Assembly (NCBI RefSeq): GCF_000258495.1
Contig: NZ_AJLG01000010.1
Span: forward strand, 1-49,607
Direction: 5' to 3'
DNA from: Pedobacter agri PB92
Lineage (GTDB): Bacteria; Bacteroidota; Bacteroidia; Sphingobacteriales; Sphingobacteriaceae
DNA length: 49,607 nt
Made by a program: the position numbers and the translations under genes. The notes beneath the pieces were generated by a model that worked only from the letters and a program-made list of their open reading frames with translations, did no database searches and had not been told where the DNA came from. Shown here in pieces: positions 14,163-21,242 of this stretch; position 1 is the first letter of the stretch, and every line of letters starts with the position of its first letter.

Positions 14163-15350
14163 TTATAATTTCCGTCTTTTCAATTCCCTTTCAATTAAAC
14201 CCAGTTCCCTACCTGTTTGCCCTGCAACCGAAGTATTTTCCTGCGCTCTTCTAAAAAGATATGGCATTACCGCTTTAATAGGGCCATAAGGAACATATTT
14301 AGCAACATTATAGTTGGCGTCGGCAAGGTTGAAACTCAAATTATCGCTCATACCTAACAATTGAGCGAAATATACATGCGGGTGATTATGTGCGACTTTT
14401 TTCTCATCCAAAAGGTAAGTTAATAAACGGCTGCTATCTTCATTGTGCGTACCACAAACAATGGCAATTTCGTCAATATGGTCTACACAGTACCTTAAGG
14501 ACTCATTATAATCTTTATCTGATGACTCTTTATCAGGTTGAATTGGCGATAGATAACCCATTTCGGCGGCACGTTTACGCTCCTTTTCCATATAAGCGCC
14601 ACGAACCATTTTTACACCCAAAATAAATCCGGCAGCTTTGGCAATTAAATGGTCGGCTTTCATATCGGCCAGCTTATCATGGCGGTACATTTGATAAGTG
14701 TTGTAAACAATAATGCGTCCTTGGTTAAATTTACGCATCATATCGAGAGCCAACTCATCAATCGTATCCTGAATCCAGGTTTCCTCAGCATCAATCATTA
14801 TCGGAACACCTTTATCAAAAGCGGTGCGACAAATCATTTCACAACGCAATTTTACTTTCTCAAATTCTGATTGTTCATCGGCAGTTAAAGTTTGCTTTGC
14901 ATCTAACTTCTCTAGCAAAGCAAACCGACCGATGCCTGTAATTTTGAAAACCGTAATTGGAATGTTTTTATCGCCATCGGCACGAAGAATGGTGCGAATA
15001 ATTTCCTGACAAGTTTCATCGAAAACGATTTCTTCTTCCTCGCCCTCCACAGAATAATCTAAGATGGTACCAACACCGCCTTTAGCCAGCTGAGTAATCG
15101 CTTTATCGCATTCAGCAATGGTTTCGCCACCACAAAACTGCTGGAAAATAGTTGCTTTTATTGCACCTTGAATAGGCAAACCGATATTTAAAAAGAAATT
15201 TGTTATCGGCGGACCAACCTTGGTTAAAAAGTTACTGCCAATCATTTTAAAAAGCCAAAAAGCTTTTTTCAGTTCTGCATTACTTTTTTGGCGGAAAGCT
15301 ACTTCCGTATTATCAAAATTCGGTTGTTTATTAGGAGATGATTCAATCAT
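14163..15350 (-). CDS. Proline dehydrogenase family protein
   Basis: A 395-residue FAD-dependent proline dehydrogenase, the monofunctional form common in Bacteroidota. The barrel motifs are present: DAEETWIQ, the segment GVKMVRGAYMEKER and, near the C-terminus, YLFRRAQENTSV. The last two carry the arginines that bind the proline carboxylate. It oxidises L-proline to 1-pyrroline-5-carboxylate and passes electrons to the quinone pool. No P5C dehydrogenase domain is attached. The gene is alone and divergent from the S4-aroB operon, with about 90 bases between them. Confidence 0.88.
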   Translation of the reverse strand: MIESSPNKQPNFDNTEVAFRQKSNAELKKAFWLFKMIGSNFLTKVGPPITNFFLNIGLPIQGAIKATIFQQFCGGETIAECDKAITQLAKGGVGTILDYSVEGEEEEIVFDETCQEIIRTILRADGDKNIPITVFKITGIGRFALLEKLDAKQTLTADEQSEFEKVKLRCEMICRTAFDKGVPIMIDAEETWIQDTIDELALDMMRKFNQGRIIVYNTYQMYRHDKLADMKADHLIAKAAGFILGVKMVRGAYMEKERKRAAEMGYLSPIQPDKESSDKDYNESLRYCVDHIDEIAIVCGTHNEDSSRLLTYLLDEKKVAHNHPHVYFAQLLGMSDNLSFNLADANYNVAKYVPYGPIKAVMPYLFRRAQENTSVAGQTGRELGLIERELKRRKL

Positions 15351-15427
15351 TTGTTATGTAATAAGTCAGATGGATGCAAAATTATAAAAAGCATCCATTC
15401 TACGAACGTAAAACCTCGAAATAATCG

Positions 15428-15435
15428 TATTTTTG
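15428..15435 (+). promoter_or_regulatory. -7 promoter element of the S4-aroB operon, near-leaderless
   Basis: TATTTTTG matches TAnnTTTG and ends only 7 bases before the ATG at 15443. Transcription would begin about 3 bases after the element, leaving a leader of roughly 5 bases. Confidence 0.5.
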
Positions 15436-15442
15436 CAGCAAA

Positions 15443-15649
15443 ATGATACAATTCAAATTAGAGGGCGAATTTATTCCACTAATCCAACTATTAAAAGCAA
15501 CCGGATTAGTTGGCACAGGTGGCGATGCTCAGGCTGCCGTAATGGATGGCTTAGTTAAATGTAATGGTGAAGTTGAGTTTCGCAAACGCTATAAAGTTAG
15601 GGTTGGCGATATCATCACTTTTGAACAAGATAAAATCGAAATAATTTAA
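15443..15649 (+). CDS. RNA-binding S4 domain protein (YbcJ-like)
   Basis: A 68-residue stand-alone S4 domain: a helix-rich N-terminus (FIPLIQLLKATGLVGTGGDAQAAV), then DGLVKCNGEVEFRKRYKVRVGDIITF, the characteristic S4 RNA-binding loop. Small proteins of this type (E. coli YbcJ) bind structured RNA, probably ribosomal. It is translationally coupled to aroB: its TAA and the aroB ATG share one base (TAATG). It has a near-leaderless promoter just upstream. Confidence 0.82.
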   Translation: MIQFKLEGEFIPLIQLLKATGLVGTGGDAQAAVMDGLVKCNGEVEFRKRYKVRVGDIITFEQDKIEII

Positions 15650-16707
15650 TGGAAACTTTAACGAGCGCAGGCCATTCGCTTTATTTCGAAAGCAATTTAG
15701 ATGCCTTAAAAACTCTTTTAGAAAGCAACAAATACAGCAAGATTTTTATTCTTGCTGATGAGCATACCAGCGAAATTTGTTTGCCGGTTTTTCAATCGAT
15801 GATGGATGATTTTGCTGATTTTGATTTAATTGAGACTTCAGCCGGCGAAGAAAATAAAAATATTGATTTCTGTATCGGTATTTGGAAAACCCTTTTGGAT
15901 TTTGAGGCCGACCGCAAAAGTTTGATGATAAACTTAGGTGGTGGTGTAATTACTGATATGGGTGGTTTTATTGCTTCGACCTATAAACGCGGTATTGATT
16001 TTGTTAACGTTCCTACTACCCTATTGTCGCAGGTTGATGCCTCGGTTGGCGGCAAAACTGGTATTGATATCGATAACGTAAAAAACATGGTGGGTACTTT
16101 TACACTCCCACAAATGGTTTTTATCGAAACAGAATTTTTGAAAACTTTACCACAGCGTGAGCTTTTATCGGGCTTCGCCGAAATGATTAAACATGGTTTA
16201 ATTTACGATAAAACCTATTACGAAAAACTAAAAACTACCGATTATCTTACACCATCGGCAGAAGATATTTACCGTTCGGTTGCAATAAAAAACGAAGTCG
16301 TAACCATCGACCCGCATGAAAAAAATCTACGTAAGATTTTGAACTTTGGCCATACCATTGGCCATGCGGTAGAAAGTTATTCGTTAGTAAATGATGAAAA
16401 CCCACTTACTCATGGCGAAGCAATTGCTATTGGATTTGTTTGTGAAGCGGCTTTATCCATCAAAAACAGCGGATTAACAAAAGAAGAGTTGAAAGATATC
16501 AGCGATTATATTCTATCGTTATATCCTAAATATCATATCAAAAAAGAGAGTTTCGAAACGCTTTTAGAATTAATGCAAAGCGATAAAAAGAACGAGGATG
16601 GAAATATTTTATTCTCTCTGTTAGAAACTACAGGCAAATGCACGTATAACTGCCGTGTAAGCACAGCTGATATTTTTAGCAGTTTAGATTATTATAATAG
16701 TTTATAA
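15649..16707 (+). CDS. aroB: 3-Dehydroquinate synthase
   Basis: A 352-residue AroB. The NAD-binding segment NLGGGVITDMGGFIAS, the KRGIDFVNVPTTLLSQVDASVGGKTGI motif region, the zinc ligands in FGFAEMIKHG-like and NFGHTIGHAVE segments, and HGEAIAIGF are all present. It catalyses the second step of the shikimate pathway, turning DAHP into 3-dehydroquinate with NAD+ and a divalent metal, in the cytoplasm. It overlaps the S4 gene by one base, and the sterol desaturase gene starts 1 base after its stop. The other pathway genes in the window (DAHP synthase, aroA, aroC) are in the attenuator-controlled operon 3 kb downstream, so aroB is regulated separately. Confidence 0.95.
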   Translation: METLTSAGHSLYFESNLDALKTLLESNKYSKIFILADEHTSEICLPVFQSMMDDFADFDLIETSAGEENKNIDFCIGIWKTLLDFEADRKSLMINLGGGVITDMGGFIASTYKRGIDFVNVPTTLLSQVDASVGGKTGIDIDNVKNMVGTFTLPQMVFIETEFLKTLPQRELLSGFAEMIKHGLIYDKTYYEKLKTTDYLTPSAEDIYRSVAIKNEVVTIDPHEKNLRKILNFGHTIGHAVESYSLVNDENPLTHGEAIAIGFVCEAALSIKNSGLTKEELKDISDYILSLYPKYHIKKESFETLLELMQSDKKNEDGNILFSLLETTGKCTYNCRVSTADIFSSLDYYNSL

Positions 16708-16708
16708 A

Positions 16709-17662
16709 ATGAAGTACACCGGAAGTGATATTTCTGTAGGCGCATTATTTGGCTTCGTAATCGTTTTAACCTTGGTTGAAATGTATTTCAGCTACGCCCA
16801 CGACAGGAAATTATATACCAAACGAGATACCTGGACCAATATATATTTGATGGTTTCGGCAATTGTAATTAACCTCGGCATGAAAACTGCAACATTCTTT
16901 CTGTTAGAATATTGTTATCAATTCAGGCTGTTTCAAATCTCAAATATCTGGATTTATTGGACGGTTTTAATCCTTGCACAGGATTTTTTGTATTGGTTTT
17001 TACATACCGTTGGGCATTACGTTCGCTTTTTCTGGGCGATGCATGTTACCCACCATTCATCAGAACATTTCAATTTAACCACAGGTTTCCGCTCTACTGT
17101 TTTTGAACCGTTGTATCGCGTATTCTTTTATTTGCCTCTGGCATTTATGGGTTTCACGGCAATGGATATACTTTTTGCGTATCTCGTAACACAGATTTAT
17201 GGCAATTTGGTTCATACGCAATACAAAATCAATTTCCCAAAATGGTACGAATATGTTTTTGTTACGCCATCGCATCACCGCGTTCATCATGCCAGTAACG
17301 TTCGCTATCTTGATAAAAATATGGGCATGGTGTTAATCCTTTGGGATAGAATGTTTGGAACATTTCAGGCAGAATTACCTGAAGATGAAATTAAATACGG
17401 CTTAACCACACAACCGAAAGATACAGGTCCGGTAAACATTATTTTCCATGAATTTATTGCACTAACAGCCGATGTTAAAAAAGCACCAACATTTATGGAT
17501 AAGGTAAAATATCTTTTTAACCCACCTGGATGGAGCCACGATGGAAGTACAAAAATTGCCAAAATCATGCAACAGGAATTGCATGAAGCTGAGGAACAAG
17601 CAAAGAAAAACAACATCAAAGATTTTAACGAAACACAACGAACATTAAGTTCAACAGGATAA
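16709..17662 (+). CDS. Sterol desaturase / fatty acid hydroxylase superfamily protein
   Basis: A 317-residue membrane di-iron enzyme. Four hydrophobic helices lie in the first half. The histidine clusters are HTVGH, HVTHHSSEHFN and HHRVHH, the eight-histidine pattern of this superfamily. Such enzymes hydroxylate or desaturate lipids; in Sphingobacteriaceae candidates include sphingoid or fatty acid hydroxylation, but the substrate is not determined. The C-terminal 60 residues are charged and helical, beyond the core. It begins 1 base after the aroB stop, giving an S4-aroB-hydroxylase operon, and is followed by a clear terminator at 17669. Confidence 0.82.
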   Translation: MKYTGSDISVGALFGFVIVLTLVEMYFSYAHDRKLYTKRDTWTNIYLMVSAIVINLGMKTATFFLLEYCYQFRLFQISNIWIYWTVLILAQDFLYWFLHTVGHYVRFFWAMHVTHHSSEHFNLTTGFRSTVFEPLYRVFFYLPLAFMGFTAMDILFAYLVTQIYGNLVHTQYKINFPKWYEYVFVTPSHHRVHHASNVRYLDKNMGMVLILWDRMFGTFQAELPEDEIKYGLTTQPKDTGPVNIIFHEFIALTADVKKAPTFMDKVKYLFNPPGWSHDGSTKIAKIMQQELHEAEEQAKKNNIKDFNETQRTLSSTG

Positions 17663-17668
17663 CATAGG

Positions 17669-17695
17669 CGGTCTGTATTTTACAGGCCGTTTTTG
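17669..17695 (+). terminator. Intrinsic terminator of the S4-aroB operon
   Basis: CGGTCTGTA (17669-17677) pairs with TACAGGCCG (17681-17689), 9 bp with one G-T pair and a 3-base loop, followed by TTTTTGTTT. Confidence 0.8.
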
Positions 17696-17775
17696 TTTAA
17701 TAGGATTTTGTAAATTATTGGCTTGGTGCTTTTGGCTTATTCAGCCCTGCTATCCATTACAATCTTTTAAAAAAC

Positions 17776-17845
17776 TTCTGTCATGCTGAAAAACGAAGAC
17801 CCTGTTTCATCGGTTGCAGATGCTTCGTGCCTCAGCATGACAGAA
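17776..17845. repeat. Palindromic intergenic repeat with 14-base arms
   Basis: TTCTGTCATGCTGA (17776-17789) and its exact reverse complement (17832-17845) enclose 42 bases, which contain a second inverted pair (ACGAAG / CTTCGT). The type resembles interspersed repeats of Pedobacter-like genomes. The rest of the gap 17663-17986 holds the terminator and, at 17961-17968, TATTTTTG, a -7 box for the toxin-antitoxin genes. Confidence 0.6.
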
Positions 17846-17986
17846 TATCTAAGTCTCCTGCAATTTTAAAAGTATTTTCATTCCTATCAGGTTTAGGAAA
17901 TAAAGAAAACTGTTTCTTCGGAAAAAACTTATCAGCGCTACAATTCAATAATTTAATTCGTATTTTTGATTAAAGTCGATTTTATT

Positions 17987-18178
17987 ATGACAACATTAAC
18001 CATACAAGTAAAAGATAACGATACTCAATTTCTTTTAGAGGTATTAAAAAGAATTGATGCAAAAGTCATACAAAGCTCTAAAAAGGAAGAGTTGTTAAAT
18101 GGAATTAAACAAGGCATAAAAGAAGCGAAAGAAATTAAAAGCGGAAAAATTGCTCCTTTATCTTTAAGCGACATATGA
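17987..18178 (+). CDS. Antitoxin of a type II toxin-antitoxin pair
   Basis: A 63-residue protein from ATG 17987. The frame can be extended to TTG 17966, but that codon overlaps the promoter box. The N-terminal TLTIQVKDNDTQFLLEVLKRI resembles the start of small antitoxins placed beside RelE toxins in Bacteroidota, and the charged helical remainder would wrap the toxin. Its TGA overlaps the toxin ATG by 4 bases (ATGA). That overlap and the order, antitoxin first, support the call. DNA binding for autoregulation is expected but no classic fold is recognised. Confidence 0.7.
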   Translation: MTTLTIQVKDNDTQFLLEVLKRIDAKVIQSSKKEELLNGIKQGIKEAKEIKSGKIAPLSLSDI

Positions 18179-18504
18179 CAAAGGGAATCAAAATTACTTA
18201 TTCCCCTATTTTCATAAAAAAAGCAAAACAACTCAAAAAGAAACACCTATCATTAGTTAGCGATTTAACCCAATTAGAGTCGATACTTATAGCGAACCCG
18301 AAAACAGGCACCAACTTAGGTAATGGCATTTTCAAAATTAGGCTTGCTGTTAAAAGTAAGGCGAAAGGAAAAAGTGGCGGTTATAGAGTTATCACATATT
18401 TACAAACTGAAGATGAAATCACGATGATTTATATTTATGATAAATCAGAAGAAGCAACAGTTTCCAAAAAAGATATTCAGAAGATTATTGATAGTTTAAA
18501 TTAG
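18175..18504 (+). CDS. RelE/ParE family toxin
   Basis: A 109-residue basic protein of the RelE/ParE superfamily. The core IFKIRLAVKSKAKGKSGGYRVITYL, with GGYRVI, is characteristic of a Bacteroidota RelE subgroup, and the C-terminal ITMIYIYDKSE forms the last strand. Such proteins cleave mRNA on the ribosome or inhibit gyrase; this subgroup's target is not settled. It overlaps the antitoxin gene by 4 bases. The pair lies between the aroB operon terminator and the aromatic attenuator, a site typical of recent insertion. Confidence 0.8.
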   Translation: MTKGIKITYSPIFIKKAKQLKKKHLSLVSDLTQLESILIANPKTGTNLGNGIFKIRLAVKSKAKGKSGGYRVITYLQTEDEITMIYIYDKSEEATVSKKDIQKIIDSLN

Positions 18505-18715
18505 CTCCTAAAAAATTTTATATTGTAATAAAGTTTAACTTTAAATTTTAAAACTAAATAGACGAGTAAGCAAACTTCACCGAATCCGAATGAATATTTT
18601 CTTTCTACTATTTATCGACCTCCTTAATAACTCCATTTAGCCATTTCATACCCATCTCCAAAATAGCCTAAATCAAACAAAATTAAATTTTATTAAAAAT
18701 ATTTTCATTTTCCTA

Positions 18716-18745
18716 TTGACAAATTAAATTTTGTTATTACATTTG
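18716..18745 (+). promoter_or_regulatory. Promoter of the aromatic attenuator operon
   Basis: TTG at 18716-18718 and TACATTTG at 18738-18745 (exact TAnnTTTG), 19 bases apart, place the transcription start near 18748. The leader peptide ATG is then about 16 bases into the message. The stretch from the toxin stop (18505) to here is AT-rich and holds no gene. Confidence 0.65.
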
Positions 18746-18763
18746 GCTCATTCAAAAACGAAA

Positions 18764-18826
18764 ATGAAATTATTCAACACATATTACTTTGGTTACTTTT
18801 ACTTTTTTAGTAAGAGCCGGGGCTAA
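18764..18826 (+). CDS. Phe/Tyr-rich leader peptide of the attenuator
   Basis: A 20-residue ORF, ATG 18764 to TAA 18824-18826. Residues 4-15 contain nine aromatic codons (five Phe, four Tyr), including YYF and YFYFF, and it ends SKSRG. It is followed by an intrinsic terminator and the prephenate dehydratase gene. In classical attenuation, a ribosome short of charged tRNA-Phe or tRNA-Tyr stalls on this run and lets the antiterminator form. A ribosome that reaches the stop covers GCCGGGGC (18816-18823) and the terminator forms. The stop codon overlaps the 5' antiterminator arm, just as the mechanism needs. Confidence 0.85.
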   Translation: MKLFNTYYFGYFYFFSKSRG

Positions 18827-18872
18827 TATGCAAAAAGATATATAAAATATTAAATGTATAAAAAGTCCCGGC
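18816..18872 (+). promoter_or_regulatory. Antiterminator stem of the attenuator
   Basis: Bases 18816-18824 (GCCGGGGCT) pair with 18864-18872 (AGTCCCGGC) over 9 bp with one G-U. The 3' arm is the left half of the terminator stem at 18861-18872, so the two structures exclude each other. The 5' arm overlaps the leader peptide's last codons and stop. Confidence 0.75.
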
Positions 18873-18896
18873 AAATAGCCGGGACTTTTTTGTTTT
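18861..18896 (+). terminator. Attenuator terminator before prephenate dehydratase
   Basis: AAAAGTCCCGGC (18861-18872) and GCCGGGACTTTT (18878-18889) form a 12-bp stem with a 5-base loop, followed by TTGTTTT. It ends 9 bases before the ATG at 18905. It lies inside the longer frame that starts at 18854, which rules out that start. Confidence 0.85.
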
Positions 18897-18904
18897 ACGC
18901 AAAA

Positions 18905-19738
18905 ATGGAAACGACAAAACGAGTAGCAATTCAAGGTATTAAAGCATCTTTTCACGAAGAAGCGGCCTACAAATTCTTTGGTAAAAACATCGAAACGGTA
19001 GAATGCAATTCGTTTAAAGAAACTTGCGATAAATTGGAAAAAAACGAGGCAGATTTCGTGGTGATGGCCATTGAAAACTCTATCGCTGGTAGCTTACTAC
19101 CAAATTATACTTTAATCCGCGATTATGGTTTCTCGGTAGTTGGTGAGGTTTATTTACCTATTCAATTGCACTTAATGGCTTTGCCAGGTGTAAAATTCGA
19201 AGATATTAAAATCGTAACCTCCCATCCTATCGCTATCCGTCAGTGTATTGATTTCTTTTACGATTATCCACACATAAAAATTGTTGAGAGTAATGATACT
19301 GCTGCATGTGCAAAACGTATTCAGGAGGAAAAACTGACAGACACCATGGCCATTGCAAATAGTTTAGCTGCAGAACTTTACGTCCTAAATATTTTAGAAC
19401 GTCGTGTTGAATCCAATAAAAAAAATTATACCCGTTTCCTTATCCTTAAAAAAGATAAAACAGATGAGGGAAAGAAAATCAACAAGGCATCAATTTGTTT
19501 TCAGGTTGGTCATAAAGCTGGCTCATTGGCAACGGTGTTAAACATTTTCGCCGAACAAGAGGTAAGCTTAACAAAAATACAATCTATGCCAGTGTTGGGT
19601 AAACGAAACGAATACTATTTTTATGTCGATTTAGAGTGGCCAAGTACTGAGAAGTATGATAAAGCTGTAAGAAAAGCATTAAAATATACTTCAAACTTTA
19701 ATATCCTTGGAGAATATCAAAAGAACGATAAAGTATAA
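18905..19738 (+). CDS. pheA: Prephenate dehydratase
   Basis: A 277-residue monofunctional prephenate dehydratase. The catalytic domain (about 5-185) shows AIENSIAGSLLPNY, the NDTAACAKRI segment and the TRF motif (176-178) with the catalytic Thr. The ACT domain (about 196-270) carries GSLATVLNIFAEQEVSLTKIQSMP, the usual Phe-binding regulatory site, so feedback inhibition by phenylalanine is expected. It converts prephenate to phenylpyruvate. There is no chorismate mutase domain; that activity is fused to the next gene. The start at ATG 18905 is chosen because the upstream frame runs through the terminator. The 118 bases to the next gene contain partly palindromic filler (AGTCC...AGGAGTCC) and no gene. 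It is the first structural gene of the attenuated operon. Confidence 0.93.
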   Translation: METTKRVAIQGIKASFHEEAAYKFFGKNIETVECNSFKETCDKLEKNEADFVVMAIENSIAGSLLPNYTLIRDYGFSVVGEVYLPIQLHLMALPGVKFEDIKIVTSHPIAIRQCIDFFYDYPHIKIVESNDTAACAKRIQEEKLTDTMAIANSLAAELYVLNILERRVESNKKNYTRFLILKKDKTDEGKKINKASICFQVGHKAGSLATVLNIFAEQEVSLTKIQSMPVLGKRNEYYFYVDLEWPSTEKYDKAVRKALKYTSNFNILGEYQKNDKV

Positions 19739-19856
19739 ATAAGTCGGTAGTCCTAAATCAGGAGTCCAAAAACAAAGTGAAATATAAATAATAAAGTCAA
19801 AATATAACTCCGGACACGCGACTGCAGACTTCGGACTAAAAAACAAGCCATAAATC

Positions 19857-20996
19857 ATGAAACTTAATTTAAACATCCAACCTTTAAACACTTGGTTAAA
19901 CGTCAACAACGAACCATTAATCATCTCTGGACCATGTAGTGCAGAAACTGAAGAGCAATTATTAACTACAGCACATTTATTAGCTGCAACTGGTAAAGTA
20001 TCGGTTTTAAGAGCTGGTATCTGGAAACCACGTACCCGTCCAGGAGAATTTGAAGGTATCGGAAGCATTGGTTTAGAATGGTTAAAACGTGCCAAAGCGG
20101 AAACTGGTTTACCAACAGCTGTTGAGGTTGCGAACGCAAAACATGTTGAAGAAGCATTAGCTGCAGGTGTTGATATCCTTTGGATTGGTGCACGCTCTAC
20201 CGTAAACCCTTTCACTGTTCAGGAAATTGCTGATGCTTTAAGAGGTCATGATGTTCCCGTATTAATTAAAAACCCGGTAAACCCTGATTTACAATTGTGG
20301 ATTGGTGCAATTGAGCGCATCAACGGCGCTGGTATTACAAAAATTGGTGCAATCCACCGTGGTTTCTCATCATTTGAAAAAAGTTCATTCCGCAACGAAC
20401 CAATGTGGGAAATGGCTATTCAATTGAAAACTTTATGTCCAGAATTGCCAATCATCAACGACCCAAGTCATATCTGTGGTAACCGTGAGTTAATTCCATA
20501 CATTTCTCAAAAAGCTTTGGATTTAGATATGCAAGGTTTAATGATTGAATCTCATGTTGACCCATCAGTTGCTTGGACGGATGCAAAACAACAAGTTACT
20601 CCTGCTGCTTTAGCTGAGTTAGTGGAGCGTTTAACTGTTCGTGAACCAGAAGCACCAAATGAGGCTTTTGCTGATAAATTAGCTGATTTACGTAAGAACA
20701 TCGATAAAATTGATGATATCCTATTGCAAAAATTAGCGGAGCGTATGGCTATCGTGGAGAAAATCGGAGAATTTAAACGTGATAACCAAGTAACCATTTT
20801 ACAGGTTAACCGTTGGGATTCGATTATCAAAAAAGGTCACGCTTTTGCAAAAGCTTTAAAACTAGATTTAAACTTTACTGAGAAATTCTTAGAATTGGTA
20901 CACGGAGAATCTATTCGTAAACAAACTGAAATTATGAATGCTGGTAAAGCCGAAAAAGGAATTGCTGCTGAACAACATACTGAAGTTAAAGCATAA
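19857..20996 (+). CDS. Bifunctional DAHP synthase / chorismate mutase
   Basis: A 379-residue fusion. Residues 1-265 are a type I-beta DAHP synthase (GPCSAET near 25, KPRTRPGEFEG, IGARSTVNPF, IKNPVNPD, GAIHRGF, DPSHICGNRELI, a run of motifs diagnostic for this enzyme). Residues 268-360 are an AroQ-type chorismate mutase (LRKNIDKIDDILLQKLAERM, IGEFKRDN). The protein joins the first shikimate step (PEP + erythrose 4-phosphate) to the chorismate to prephenate step, and in related organisms the mutase domain feedback-controls the synthase. It feeds prephenate to the dehydratase coded just upstream. Its order in the operon fits the Bacteroidota pattern, though the usual aspartate aminotransferase and tyrA between these genes are missing here. 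Confidence 0.93.
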   Translation: MKLNLNIQPLNTWLNVNNEPLIISGPCSAETEEQLLTTAHLLAATGKVSVLRAGIWKPRTRPGEFEGIGSIGLEWLKRAKAETGLPTAVEVANAKHVEEALAAGVDILWIGARSTVNPFTVQEIADALRGHDVPVLIKNPVNPDLQLWIGAIERINGAGITKIGAIHRGFSSFEKSSFRNEPMWEMAIQLKTLCPELPIINDPSHICGNRELIPYISQKALDLDMQGLMIESHVDPSVAWTDAKQQVTPAALAELVERLTVREPEAPNEAFADKLADLRKNIDKIDDILLQKLAERMAIVEKIGEFKRDNQVTILQVNRWDSIIKKGHAFAKALKLDLNFTEKFLELVHGESIRKQTEIMNAGKAEKGIAAEQHTEVKA

Positions 20997-21042
20997 AGAA
21001 TAAAGCTGAAAGACTAAAGCGAAAAGCAAGGTCTAGGCATCG

Positions 21043-21110
21043 CGTCATTGCGAGGCACGAAGCAATCTTAATGCGATAAGTATTAGCATTATTCAATCTT
21101 CGTAATGACG
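21043..21110. repeat. Interspersed palindromic repeat A between DAHP synthase and aroA
   Basis: CGTCATTGCG at 21043-21052 and CGTAATGACG at 21101-21110 form the outer arms (one mismatch). Nested pairs CGAAG/CTTCG and AATGC/GCATT lie inside, so the whole unit folds into one long hairpin. The GTCATTGCGAGG start is a familiar intergenic repeat in Bacteroidota genomes. Confidence 0.65.
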
Positions 21111-21143
21111 ATTTTACAAATATGATGGTTTGTATATTATAAT

Positions 21144-21202
21144 TGTCGTCCTGAGCTTTTCGAAAGACTTTATCATGGTCTTCGACAGGCTCAGGCTGAC
21201 AA
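21144..21202. repeat. Interspersed palindromic repeat B, copy 1
   Basis: TTGTC-GTCCTGAGC-TTTTCGAA-GAC on the left mirrors GTC-TTCG-ACAG-GCTCAGG-CTGACAA on the right, an imperfect hairpin of about 59 bases. A second, more decayed copy of the same family is at 23678-23737. Confidence 0.65.
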
Positions 21203-21242
21203 TAGAATAATAGCAATCCATTAAGAATAAAACCAGAATAAA

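Noticed and set aside
18854..18904. Longer N-terminus for prephenate dehydratase starting at 18854
   Set aside because: These 17 codons run through both arms of the attenuator terminator and are not part of the family; ATG 18905 gives the normal start.
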